From Odontocerum albicorne (lineage: Eukaryota > Arthropoda > Insecta > Trichoptera > Odontoceridae): a stretch of DNA of 64,000 nucleotides. The notes beneath the pieces were generated by a model that worked only from the letters and a program-made list of their open reading frames with translations, ran no database searches and had not been told where the DNA came from. Shown piece by piece: positions 1 through 10,329 of this stretch. Made by a program: the position numbers and the translations under genes. The DNA lies in contig OX463849.1 in NCBI GenBank assembly GCA_949825065.1, forward strand, positions 41,909,234 through 41,973,233. Reading direction: 5' to 3'. Every line of letters starts with the position of its first letter. Position 1 is the stretch's first letter.

Positions 1-759
1 TCCTTTGAAATGCATTTAAAAAATAAAAAAATAATAAAAAAAAATTAAAAAAAAATTTAAAAAAAAAATATATATATATATTTAACAAAGACTTTGACAA
101 TAGATCACCACTAATAACATTAATTTCCGCTACACGTGTTATTACCTCCTGTCTTAAGGCTCTCTTTAAGCGGAATGGTCCCGGTTTATTGAGAGCTGTG
201 CTAAGGTCAGACTGGTATCATGTTTCTTTCGACTACTCATATCGAGTGTGTGGTCTATTGACGCAAAGATTTAAATTTTACTGAAAAAATATATACATAA
301 AATAATTAAATCAATTTATTTAAATTTACCATATATATTTACTAACATTAATTAATTCCGTTAAAGATAATTATAAAGCATCGGCAATAACCCAACGATA
401 TATGTGTATATGAATGTAATGCTTCAAAGATTCATTTTATTTTATTTAATAAATTCGTTCTAAAAGAAAAAAAACACGCAAATTGTTTATAAAATTTTAT
501 ACGATATAAAAAATAACGTGTGGTTAGATTTTTTTTTTTGATATTATTTACCCTAAAAGGCGTGGATATATTTTAATGGAAATCCATTAGACAATTTGAC
601 CTCTAAAAGGTGACACTGACCGTGGCTGTCTCAATTCATGAACTTGATCCATAAGCTTAAATATAGTTTGTCAATCGATAGCCATTAGCTTTTTGTAGTG
701 TCATTAACAACCTTCACTTAGATATCATTGACATCATGAGAACAAAAGATAGTTTATAT
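1..759. other. AT-rich non-coding DNA with an old repeat fragment
   Basis: No coding signal. Positions about 95-240 (+) resemble a dispersed repeat (called R-alpha here) seen again near 3900-4020, 31750-31860 and, inverted, 32710-32860. Shared words are CACGTGTT followed by a pyrimidine-rich stretch and GCGGAATGGTCC. The repeat class is not recognised. Confidence 0.5.
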
Positions 760-1065
760 TTATGTTTCATTATGCAGTGTATAATATGGTGGGTTTATTA
801 CCAAATTACAATTATTTCCAACAGACCATACATTGTTTTAAGTGTGGGGAATTTACATTATTGATGTAGAGAAAAATAAGTTTGCAATACCAAAATAACA
901 AAAAGAAAATAAAAATACGCTATTTCATTTAAGACAGATGTTGTATTTTAAAGTCTTCAAAAAGTTGTAAAAGACGACGTGAAAAGTGAAGATCGGTAAA
1001 CTAGTCTCTCTGCTGGAGCGTAACGTGATGGAAAGTAATTTCGACGACATTTGAGGGAGCGGCGG
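760..1065 (-). mobile_element. LINE-A 3' fragment (degenerate)
   Basis: Read on the minus strand, the right part (about 965-1065) resembles the end of the LINE-A coding region seen at 33600-33800. The left part (about 775-840) resembles the LINE-A 3' tail (TTGGTTGGAAGAGATTGCC type, then GGCAATAAACCCGCC). The copy is heavily mutated and truncated. The LINE-A name is local to this report. Confidence 0.5.
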
Positions 1066-1305
1066 TACAGTTACAGACGTTATATAGAAGAGACAATTTT
1101 ATCAAATTTATTGCTACTTTAAAAAACAAACAAATCGATACATTTACAAATTACTAAAAGAAAAGTTATCGTTTGTTAAATTGGCAATATTTCCTTCAAT
1201 ACATAAATACTCGCAATGACAAAATCTATAACTGAAACTTAAGTTGAAGTTTTTCCTGAAAGAAACATAAAACCTTTTATACAATATTAAAAATTATACA
1301 TATAC

Positions 1306-1518
1306 TTATCCTGCAGTGCGTTGAAGACAACAAAAAAAGACATCTGCAAAAGTTCTAAAATGAACGGTGTTGATAAATTACTTCTCGACAAGATCGATGA
1401 AACCAGAAATGATTTGCCGTATTCCTCAATAGGTATAAGCTGACTGATGTCACCAATGCCCTCATATGATGAGAACAAACAGCGTCTCACTTTGTCTAAT
1501 CCAAGAGATCCACACATT
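1306..1518 (-). CDS. Candidate internal exon of an unidentified host gene
   Basis: On the minus strand a pyrimidine-rich tract ending TTCTCACTTCAG gives a good splice acceptor just before 1518. The frame (one leftover base, then ATG TGT GGA) stays open for 70 codons up to a possible donor AA|GTATAT at 1305-1304. The translation has ordinary, non-repetitive composition: it includes LGLDKVRRCLFSSYEGIG, a stretch around IPIEEYGKSFLV, then a hydrophobic end around LLQMSFFVVFNAL. It is more G+C rich than its surroundings. I do not recognise the family, and no neighbouring exon can be linked to it. It could be part of a gene whose other exons lie outside the window, or an old retrogene or transposon piece. 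The donor is weaker than the acceptor. Confidence 0.45.
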
Positions 1519-2420
1519 CTGAAGTGAGAAGCGTCGAGGTTAGAATTTTATTTTTTAAAGAATACTGATCACACGAAAAAAACACTGTAGGTTATACAAA
1601 TCCCAAAATACAATAAAATATCAGTCAAACAGTACGAGTATAAAAATAACTCTCAAACATTATTATCTAATTAAGAATTATTAGGTTAATTTTTGTTAAT
1701 CGCTCAAAGTTTCTAATTCCATATATCAATCTTAAGAAAATCTACAAATCAACAGTTAACTATAATTACAATATTTTTGTAGTCAATCCATTTGCAAACC
1801 AGATTGAAGATATGTATGCAAAAAAGGAATTTTTAAACTCATAAAACCACAAGCGGGATTTCTAATCGTCCTTCGACTAAGTCACAGAAGTTGATATTGC
1901 AAGGTATTATAAAAGAAACGGGGAAATAAGACATGAGTAAATAAAATTCGAGTACACATAAAACGAGTAAGTTGAATGCTTAAGTTGCCAATAGAGGCGT
2001 TTGAAAGTATAGCCATTCTAGTGGATATTTCAAAAAGAGCCTACCAAAAACCAAATGCCTTTTTGTATGTGTTTTCATTAAAAAAAAACGCCAAATGTCA
2101 TGACATTTTAAAAAAGGATAAGCTTCTCGCCTAGGGTGTAAAATTTGAATGTGAAAAAAGGTCGGGCTCTCATAGGACTCGTGAAGAACAGTCAGAATGG
2201 GGATTAATTCATGTAACTGCTCAGATTTAAGAGGTGTGAACGGAGCTCTTGGGAAGTTTGCGAAGGTCATATTAGATATTTATAAACCTTTGTTTACCGT
2301 ATATTATTTTATTTTGGTATATTATGAAAGAAAACCGTTGAAAAACACAATAAAACGTTATGTTTATTTATTGAAAACAATAAAAACATACATTATTAAC
2401 TCGTGACAGTTTAAATTGGG
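1519..2420. other. No recognisable feature
   Basis: AT-rich. An open stretch at 1980-2270 (minus) has no splice context or family motif and is not supported as coding. Confidence 0.5.
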
Positions 2421-2424
2421 ATGT

Positions 2425-2885
2425 TTGTTGAACCATCCATCCTATCGTGTAGCTCATGACTGAACATCGTGACTCCCATGATAGCCTCCGATGACTCCAC
2501 TCCATTTATCCCTGCACTCCACGCTCGAAGGGCGGTTGTTAAGGGTAGTCCAGTTGCATCTTTCACATGGACATTCTAACGCATTGGCATTCTCCCTCTT
2601 GTGATCGTCGTTCCACACCTCGAGTAACCACAAATCACTCCAAACTGTCTCAATGATAGACTCGTCGAAGGCATATTGTCTGTGATTCTCAGTTCTTCGA
2701 GAATGGGGGGTTATTTTGCCTTGCTGTCCATGGAATTCGTAACGTCCATCTACAGAACCACATTTCAAATGCATTTATTATACATCTCTCGCTTGCTCGC
2801 AGAGTCCAAGTCTCCGCGTCATACATAAATATTGCGAAAACGAAAGACTTAACTAGGCGCATTTTCATAAAGATGATAGTTCTAC
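2425..2885 (-). pseudogene. LINE reverse-transcriptase C-terminal remnant
   Basis: Read on minus from 2880 downward, the translation gives LVKSFVFAIFMYDAETWTLR followed by about 25 further LINE-like residues (including INAFEMWFCRW). This matches the region after the reverse-transcriptase domain in insect endonuclease-RT elements, where a '(Y)GSETWTL' motif is typical. Several stops and frameshifts follow towards 2430. A separate open frame at 2454-2774 in another frame is a shadow. It is a dead LINE fragment and differs from the RTE-like copies elsewhere in the window. Confidence 0.65.
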
Positions 2886-3665
2886 TGCTCTATATATTTT
2901 AATTGTTGAACATAGTAACATAAAGTTGAAGTCTTAATACGACAGGATTATGCCACAAATTTTTACTGAATCCAAAAATGAAATTAATACAACTTTATTT
3001 AACTTGATCTCGTTCTTAATTTTCGGATATTGGAATAAAAATACTACTAAACCTTTTTTTTTGCAAAACATAGTATATGTGGTTTGTAAAAAGTCCAAAA
3101 TTTTTTGAAATTATCAAAAATATTAAATTGAAATCTTCCAGAACATTAAAGAATCATCTAGCCTTTGTAACAGAATAATCATCCCAATCCATATTCTCAA
3201 AATAAATTCTTACGATTCGCACATTTCAGTCCACGAGGGTTGGTACACGAAAAGTGTGTTGACCAGTCTTGACTGGAAACACTACTTAGATCATGCCGCT
3301 CTTGAAAATATTTTTTTCAATATGTTATTCAACGCATTTGTTCGTTCACTACAATAACTAAAATAAAACCATTTAAAACAACAAAAAATATGCATTTAGC
3401 ATTTTTTTACACATTTTCGAGACACTTCTGTATTTGGTTCAATCGATTATTGAAATATAATGAACCGTTAATGCTGATATAAAATAGAATTACAATAATT
3501 ACGAACAACACTCAATGAAATGTTCACAGCAAATATTGGCAATATAGTATATTTATTCAAAATGAAATTAACTACCGAAACAGACTAATAAAATAATTAA
3601 AATCAGCATATTCATAAATTGTACGTGATTATTTTAAATGTTTGAATTGCGCGATGCAATTCATA
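2886..3665. other. No recognisable feature
   Basis: AT-rich intergenic sequence. No open frame or repeat matching other parts of the window was recognised. The last 30 bases are the 5' flank of the tRNA gene. Confidence 0.5.
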
Positions 3666-3737
3666 GCGATGGTGGTGTAATGGTCAGCATAGTTGCCTTC
3701 CAAGCAGTTGATCCGGGTTCGATTCCCGGCCATCGCA
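3666..3737 (+). tRNA. tRNA-Gly (anticodon UCC)
   Basis: This 72-nt sequence folds as a complete cloverleaf. The 7-bp acceptor stem pairs 3666-3672 (GCGATGG) with 3730-3736 (CCATCGC), and the discriminator is A3737. The anticodon stem GTTGC/GCAGT closes the loop CTTCCAA, placing anticodon TCC at 3699-3701, which reads GGA (and other glycine codons by wobble). The T arm is CCGGG/CCCGG around TTCGATT. The internal pol III promoter is intact: an A box within GTGGTGTAATGG and the B box GGTTCGATTCC (about 3716-3726). There is no intron, and CCA is not encoded, as expected for a nuclear gene. It is more intact than the tRNA-derived SINE heads nearby and lacks a SINE body, so it is a bona fide gene. 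The open frame through it (3638-3832) is an artefact. Confidence 0.95.
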
Positions 3738-3743
3738 TCTTTA

Positions 3744-3751
3744 TTTTTTTT
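3744..3751 (+). terminator. RNA polymerase III terminator (T8)
   Basis: A run of eight T residues begins seven bases after the tRNA-Gly discriminator base. This is the usual spacing and form of a pol III terminator. Confidence 0.85.
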
Positions 3752-3894
3752 AAACGTACAAAGATAATTAAATTTACTTTATACAAAACTATTATCTTTC
3801 ATTTAGTGAATATTTTTTTGTATCAAAATTGATTAAGTAAATTATATGATTAAAATTTTATTAAAGATTTCGACATAAACTTTGTGGAACTCCT

Positions 3895-4030
3895 AATCAG
3901 AATATTTAATAATAAATAACTTTGTTTTTTTTTCACACATTACATGAATCCATGTAACAAGTGTTTCTACTTCCTATCTCAAGGCTCTGGTTCAGGCAGC
4001 ATTCCACCAAGATTAATGCAAAAAGTTAAA
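3895..4030 (+). repeat. Dispersed repeat R-alpha fragment
   Basis: Similar to 95-240 and 31750-31860: AAGTGTTTCTACTTCC, then TCAAGGCTCTGG, then a GCATTCCACC-like segment. Highly diverged. Class unknown. Confidence 0.4.
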
Positions 4031-4063
4031 TAACAAAGTTATTTATTATCACATTTTCGACAA

Positions 4064-4132
4064 GATTCCAGTTCATGCTAAGATTCCAGTTCATGCTAAG
4101 ATTCCAGTTCATGCTAAGATTTCAGTTCATGT
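4064..4132. repeat. Short tandem repeat, 18-bp unit
   Basis: Nearly four copies of AGATTCCAGTTCATGCTA in a row, the last with T for C and a truncated end. Confidence 0.9.
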
Positions 4133-4214
4133 AAATTAAGGTCATGCTGATAATTTATAGAAAACTATATTCCTGAAATAATTTGTGCAGGTGCTTTTTC
4201 GTGCCGTGACGTCA

Positions 4215-4320
4215 GACGTTTAGATGACGTTCGTGGCCTAGTCGGTATGAAGAAGGATTTTGACTTCAGATTTAGGATTCAATTCCCTATGATATCCGAA
4301 ATAAAAACTAGTCGCAGTTT
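4215..4320 (+). mobile_element. tRNA-derived SINE head (fragment)
   Basis: GACGTTCGTGGCCTAGTCGG resembles the A-box region of the SINE at 6877, and AGGATTCAATTCCC is a mutated B box. No recognisable 3' tail follows. Confidence 0.5.
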
Positions 4321-6190
4321 GGTAAATTAATTAATCTTGTAACAATACTCACCGCGCTAGATGTGTATGAATGTAGCTGCCATTCCAGTTATTCTAAATC
4401 TTAAGGCTCGATTAGGTATTAGACAATATTTTCTCCCGGCCACGCTCTTCATTATTCCGCATCACCAATTTTGGTATGTTGAGGGAACCCATACGAATGA
4501 ATGAAACAACGATTTAAATTTATTTGCTTTTTACTAAGACTTTTGTCACATCTTCTTTGAAACAGAAAATAATACTATTGTAAAAAAATGTAAAAAAGTG
4601 AAATTCGCGAAAAATGCCAAATTAAATTTCATAAAACAACTATTTGTCACAAAAAATCATTTCTTGATTCTCAAAAGAATTACACGATGCCATAGCATAA
4701 AAATTACATTTCTATTGGAAAATGTACCCACAATCACTTTAATGCCCCAACGGTTGAATTTGTAAAAGAGCCGAGTGACAGCAGTAAAATCAACCCTGCG
4801 TGACTTCCTAATCTCATCAAATTACCCTTCAAATTACACTTTTCAATCAATCACGTTCAATTACAATCTCACCCCAACGTTTTTTTCACTGAAAAATATT
4901 AAAACATACCCATTTCATCGATTATAAATTTTAAAATTATACTATCATACATACATACCATCACGCTATGACCCTTATAAGGTAAACAGAAAGGAGTGAT
5001 CGTTATGAATTTCTATCTACACAAACAGCTGCCTCTTCCATACTCGTCTACTTGTTTAGGATTCTCGACGGTGACCAAAAAAGATGCCCTACTCTAGTTT
5101 TTTTTTTAATTCTAGGTCTTATAAAATATATTTGGTCGTTTGGGAATAATTCCCTCGAGGCAATAAGCCTTCTAGATTCCACTAATAACAAAATTGATTA
5201 CAATAAGGCGATTCACACTTGAGACCTTACAGCTCTCAATGTATCAAAACTTAAATATTCTCAACATATAATGTTGTAAATTTACTTGCATATACTCGTA
5301 TATTCAGCATTATCACTCTTATGCTACATGTTTCATCTGCTGCGTCCAAAACTAACTAATTCATCATGTCATCGTACCACCTGAGAATTCTTTCAAGCAA
5401 TGTAAAGCAGCCGTGGCCCATATAGTTATTATTATTAACTCTGTTAACAGGAATACCATATACGCACAAGGTAGTGTCCTTATCAGGGCATGATTATTTG
5501 CACATCAGCGCTTTATTCTCAGTAAATACGCACGTCCAGTACAGTTAGATGCTAAACAATAAAGTATTACCATTCAAGCAAAAACAGTTCAAAGGAATAT
5601 GACAACAGCAAATAGATTAGTACAAGTATATAGCTGTTTCTTAATATAATATCATATTTAGAGTGATTTCGATTTTAATTTATTTTAATTTATTTTAATT
5701 AAGAAATCTAAATAAGTTTAGGTGAAATGATTGCATATACCTCGCAAGGATTCCATATATCTCGAACTAAGAACATTCCTTGAAGCGCTTGAACTTGACA
5801 ACACCGTCTGATAGAAATTAATAGTTTTATTGGTAGCGTATACAATTGTCAATTCATATTAAAATTACCCTGCGCTTGTTATATTAATCTGAAATGCCTC
5901 TAGACCCATCCGAAAAAACCAACTGTTCTATTGTTATCACTGAGCAACCAACAATTCTAACAATTCTTCAATCGTTAGGTTGCACAGGACGAAAAAACAC
6001 GATAGACACTCGAAAGACCCATTTGAACTATCCTTGAACACTTATAAAATGGCTTTGATGACGATTTTTCTTAGTGTAGTGATTTATCGCATCGATCTAT
6101 TTTTATAAATGATTAAATTGCTGTATTATACTCTCGTTGTATACTTTAAAAAGGGTACCAACGAAACTCGCACCCGTAATCCCCCGGGCT
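4321..6190. other. No recognisable feature
   Basis: Nearly 1.9 kb of AT-rich DNA without coding potential. It holds two TACTCGT motif copies (about 5041 and 5293) and a short A/T-rich iteration of TTTTAATTTA near 5680. Confidence 0.5.
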
Positions 6191-6684
6191 AGATTACACG
6201 CGTCTTAATAACTAGATTACGGAGATCATCACCATAACAAAGATTACACGCGTCTTAATAACTAGATTACACGCGTCTTAATAACTACACTACACGCGTC
6301 TTAATAACTAGACTACGCAGATCATCACCATAATAAAGATTACACGCGTCTTAATAACTAGACTACGGAGATCATCACCATAACAAAGATTACACGCGTC
6401 TTAATAACTAGATTACACGCGTCTTAATAACTAGACTACGGAGGTCATCACCATAACAAAGATTACACGCGTCTTAATAACTAGACTACAGAGATCATCA
6501 CCATAACAAAGATTATACGCGTCTTAATAACTAGATTACACGCGTCTTAATAACTAGACTACGGAGGTCATCACCATAACAAAGATTACACGTGTCTTAA
6601 TAACTAGACTACGGAGATCATCACCATAACAAAGAGTACACGCGTCTTAATAACTAGACTACGGAGATCATCACCATAGCAAAG
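6191..6684. repeat. Minisatellite, about 51-bp composite unit
   Basis: About ten units built from two modules: a 24-bp module (AGATTACACGCGTCTTAATA plus ACTA) and a 26-bp module (GACTACGGAGATCATCACC plus ATAACAA). The 24-bp module is sometimes doubled without its partner, so the array has a higher-order structure. Nearly every unit carries ACGCGT. Units differ by only one or two bases, so it is fairly young or homogenised. Confidence 0.95.
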
Positions 6685-6876
6685 AAAAGCAAAATATTAA
6701 AGAAGACAATTGTTGTCTTATTTAAAAAATTGTTTGTCTTTGGTATTCTTTTATATTGTTGAAATAAAAGTCTGACGGCCGTTTCTTCGGATAAAATAAA
6801 ATAAATTAAACAAAACCTTGAAGATTCTGCTCTATAAACGGCGGTATATAAATAGTTATTTTTATTATTATTATAA

Positions 6877-7066
6877 GACGACCTCCGTGGCCTGATGGTA
6901 AGACACTTGTCTGCCGATCCGGAGGTTGCGGGTTCGATCCCCGCTGGAACCCAGATTTTTTAAAATAGGATTCCAGTGTGGTTAACACTTAGGGCCTATA
7001 AAAACATATTTTTGGTTGGTTGGAAGAGATTGCCACATGGCAATAAACTCGCCAGGTAAAAAAAAT
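6877..7066 (+). mobile_element. SINE-A, tRNA-derived, full structure
   Basis: The head has an A box TGGCCTGATGG (about 6889) and a B box GGTTCGATCC (6931-6940), with a tRNA-like arm ending CTGGAACCCA. A short body follows, then the tail TTGGTTGGAAGAGATTGCC, GGCAATAAACTCGCC and a short A run. The tail is shared with LINE-A copies (33276-33811, 46640-46980, 53160-53590). This is the best-preserved SINE of the window. It is non-coding and would be transcribed by pol III. Confidence 0.85.
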
Positions 7067-7493
7067 TGACGCTCAGTTTGATGCAGTACGGGTTATCCGT
7101 CTTTAGGCAGTTCCGTATTGTTTAAATAACTATGCATGTTGAATTATTGTGATAGTTTAGACGTGTGTACTTGCATACCTATGTATTGTTTATTTTATAA
7201 ATGTATCACATATATTCATTTATTTTTTATGTTTTATTATTATTTCATATTGTTTTGAATATTAGTTTTTGAAATTATAATATTTTTTTCTTTTGTAATG
7301 AATGAAGCACTACCTGCTTATTTTTAAACATTGTTATAAAATTCTCTATAAAGTCGATAAATAAAATATAAAAAAATCGTTTAAATTGAAATATATACAA
7401 TACATTTCTATAAACTCGAACTTCACGCAACAAAAACTATATTACGTACCTACATACGAGTACGAGTATTTTTTATTTGATTGGTAGAACTAA

Positions 7494-7790
7494 AATAAGT
7501 AACACTCTCTTCGTTCACACGATTTATGTAACTGTATTTCGTTACTAAGCTAAGTTGAGATTTATTTTTTCAAAATAAGTAACTGTATTTCGTTACTAAG
7601 CTAAGTTGAGATTTATTTTTTCAAAATAAGAACTAAAATAAGTAACACTCTCTTCGTTCACACGATTTATGTAACTGTATTTCGTTACTAAGCTAAGTTG
7701 AGATTTATTTTTAAGTAACACTCTCTTCGTTCACACGATTTATGTAACTGTATTTCGTTACTAAGCTAAATTGAGATTTATTTTTTCAAA
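7494..7790. repeat. Irregular tandem repeat
   Basis: Four copies of a core GTAACTGTATTTCGTTACTA continuing into AGCTAAGTTGAGATTTA. Three also have an upstream module AACACTCTCTTCGTTCACAC. Module order varies, which points to unequal exchange or replication slippage. Confidence 0.9.
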
Positions 7791-7898
7791 CATTTTATAT
7801 TTTGCTCGAATTGAAAAACGAAAAACAGAGCAAGATGAGGAAATTTTATACATCGGAAAGAAAAGTAGCAGCAGATAAGAAAGTTATTAATGGGTATG

Positions 7899-8071
7899 TA
7901 AAAGGAAAAATAAGTAAATAAAAAACTTATTTTATATTTTTGTGTTCACCACAGGTTTATTTTTGGATTTACAACCGGTTTCGAAGACCACCGTCTTCAT
8001 AGTCAGGTAAAGATAAACTTAATTGTTAAAAATATATTTCCTGGACAAGTGTAAATACGAGTAATATAATA
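7899..8071 (-). mobile_element. Penelope-like family 1 terminal repeat, left arm
   Basis: This arm is the inverted partner of 9012-9164: the two are nearly perfect reverse complements, including GGTTTATTTTTGG and the ACCGGTTTCGAAGACC block. A third copy at 13105-13265 lies next to recognisable Penelope coding sequence, which identifies the arm as a Penelope-type terminal repeat. It carries a hammerhead-like motif on the minus strand (7968-8011). Confidence 0.7.
7968..8011 (-). ncRNA. Hammerhead-ribozyme-like motif (mutated core)
   Basis: On minus: UUUAC, CUGACUA, U, GAAGAC-GGUG-GUCUUC, GAAA, CCGG, UU, GUAAA. The layout is the same as at 9051-9094, but the conserved CUGANGA core has G changed to U (CUGACUA), which should abolish catalysis. 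Confidence 0.45.
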
Positions 8072-8079
8072 TTATTTAC

Positions 8080-9003
8080 CAGGGCTGTGGAGTCGGATGA
8101 AAATTTACCGACTCCGACTCCGGCTTTATTTTATACTCCGACACCGACTCCGACTCCAACTCTTGACTCTGACTTCAATTTTTATTTTATTTTATAATTT
8201 ACTGCGTCTACCTAATGTATTTATATTGACTTATTAATAATGGATACAGGTATAAATTAAAAATTAATTATATTCGTACACAAATGAAACAATTTTATAA
8301 AAAAATATATAAACAATACGCATTAAGCAATATCTTAACACAAAAATAATATTAAAAATATATATTAATATTTAAAAAAAGAATTAAATGAAACTTTTAA
8401 AATAATTAGAAAAACAACACAGGTAGGTATTAAAAAAAATAAGAAAACACTTAAAAATAAAATAAAAAGGTTGCTTCATTTGTTTTCATACGTTAACTAA
8501 ATCTTATTTATATTGTTTATTATTATTTTGATTCAATATTGAATAGAACACAAGATAAGATTTTTGAAAGTAAATATACTTTATATAAATCTTTTTTCCT
8601 ATTCGTGGTCTAAATGGAATTAGATCTCAAAATAAGTCAGGATTTATGGAAGCTCTTAACTTGTGTAGGTGGTAAGTGGTAAGGCTGTGACGGTCAGCGC
8701 TGAATCTTGAATCATTTCAGGATATCGCAGTATTGCTGTTTTTATATCTAATTTTGTAAAAACTGTAAACTGAACGTAATCCCCTTTTGGGGTTTATTGC
8801 GATTATAAAAGTCTGCATAGTATCAGACATGAAACGATGAGAGGTTAACTGGTTAACACATACCGTAACGTTATTCATTAAAGAAAATGTTAAAATAATT
8901 AAACGGAGTCGGAGTCGGTCGATTTTTTCCGACTCCGACTCCGCCTAAAATGTTCCAACTCCACGACTCCGGCTCCGACTCCGACTCCGACTCCACAGCC
9001 CTG
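8080..9003. mobile_element. Non-autonomous hAT transposon, 924 bp
   Basis: The ends are inverted: CAGGGCTGTGGAGTCGG on the left matches the reverse complement of CCGACTCCACAGCCCTG on the right. Both ends are followed inward by stacked GACTCC repeats. The element is flanked by a perfect 8-bp duplication TTATTTAC (8072-8079 and 9004-9011), the target-site size typical of hAT transposons. There is no transposase frame inside and the interior is AT-rich, so it must have moved with a transposase supplied in trans. It interrupts the centre of the Penelope inverted arms. Confidence 0.93.
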
Positions 9004-9011
9004 TTATTTAC

Positions 9012-9164
9012 ACTTGTACAGGAAATATATTTTTAGCAATTTAGTTTATCTTTACCTGACGATGAAGACGGTGGTCTTCGAAACCGGTTGTAAACCCAAA
9101 AATAAACCTGTGGTGAACACAAAAATATAAAATACGTTTTTTATTTACTTATTTTTCCTTTTAT
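9012..9164 (+). mobile_element. Penelope-like family 1 terminal repeat, right arm
   Basis: Reverse complement of 7899-8071 with only a few differences. Together they formed a palindrome with a short central loop before the hAT insertion. No coding sequence lies between the arms, so this is a pair of inverted terminal repeats without a body. Confidence 0.7.
9051..9094 (+). ncRNA. Hammerhead-ribozyme-like motif in Penelope terminal repeat
   Basis: Stem I UUUAC (9051-9055) pairs with GUAAA (9090-9094). Core CUGACGA (9056-9062) fits CUGANGA. After one extra U comes stem II, GAAGAC/GUCUUC with loop GGUG. GAAA (9080-9083) follows, then the self-complementary CCGG (9084-9087) and UU (9088-9089), where cleavage would fall. 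A stem III this short and palindromic would pair between two molecules or tandem copies. Hammerheads in terminal repeats are known for Penelope-like elements. The extra U after the core is unusual and activity is untested. Confidence 0.6.
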
Positions 9165-9204
9165 ATAAAACATGGCACCACAAAGTGAAACTAGTATTTT
9201 CGAA

Positions 9205-9720
9205 TATTCAAGAAATTAATAATGAGTTTTCAAATATGCTAACTGACCGGAGCATTTCAAGAGGAGCAAATATAGCTACTCATAATTGAATACTGGTACC
9301 AGCCGTACAATATGCAATCGAAACGTGGACGTAGCAAAAACGTGATGAAAGTAAGATAAATGTAATGGAAATTAGAGCGTTGCATAGAATGTGTGGAAAA
9401 TCGGTATATGACAAAATTAAGAAAGACATTAATAAATAATGTGAATTGAAAGAAGAAAGAAGCAGTAAGAGAGGTCAGTCATGTAGAAAGATTGAATAGT
9501 CATATTTACAAAAATAATCTATACAAGTAATAAAGAAAATACGAGAAGTTTGACTAAACCTAGAAAAATGTGACACGACCAAACGAATCAAATAGTAAAG
9601 AGGAATATGAAAGTATGTATGACGAGTTGTATGCAAAAGCGAAAAATGCGTGTCGGGAGAGAATAAAGTGGAAATATGTTCTCTCTCCCTGCCACAATAG
9701 AGAGACAGCGTGATGGTGAT
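9205..9720 (+). pseudogene. RTE-like LINE remnant
   Basis: Translation pieces after the reverse-transcriptase domain are recognisable: a 'VPAVQYAIETWT'-like motif near 9300 (cf. LIYGSETWT) and an 'EIRALHRMCG' motif near 9370. The 3' end near 9700 (CAGCGTGATGGTGATGATG) matches the RTE-like 3' ends. Many stops. A diverged relative of the RTE-like copies at 30640 and 53955. Confidence 0.6.
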
Positions 9721-10329
9721 GATGCTCGTATCGAACCCCATTATAACTTCCTTCAATATACTATAACAATTACCAATCGCCATGTTAACATTTGCCGATA
9801 CTAAATTTGTGTTTTTTTTGTACACACATATGTACAAAACAAAAAAAGAATATTATATTTTTTTATGAAATCTCTTTGAATGCTATCAAAAACCAATTAT
9901 TTCCACTCATCACATTTGATTATAAATGTATAAACAATAAACATTTGCTATGCCTTTTCCAATATTATCATATTAATTGAACGCAATATTGTGGTCGTCT
10001 AACTCAATAAACCCTAATTATATCAATGAACTACCTAAAATTTACCTCAACCAAATCACTTATTGAAGCGTTTGATATTCAAAATAATTGAAATAACGAG
10101 AATTATTAGTCACTTTTCAAATACAAAAATGATTAAAATTATGTCGATTTTAAGATTCAAATAATAATTAATTTTTATTTACCTACAGTATATCATTTAA
10201 AACTTAAATTGTTTTTTATAGAAAGGCGAACCGTACTGAGGCTCTCACGACCGGATGGATTTTATTTTCGACATGTTGGCTACACTTCCGTGTAGCCTGA
10301 CCCTTCCCCTCCACAACGAGACCGGTTCA
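9721..10329. other. No recognisable feature
   Basis: AT-rich. Overlapping open stretches at 9475-9980 on both strands have low-complexity composition and no supporting context. Confidence 0.5.

Noticed and set aside
3638..3832. 64-codon open frame
   Set aside because: It runs through the tRNA-Gly gene; the GSIPGH-type peptide is a well-known artefact of tRNA T arms.
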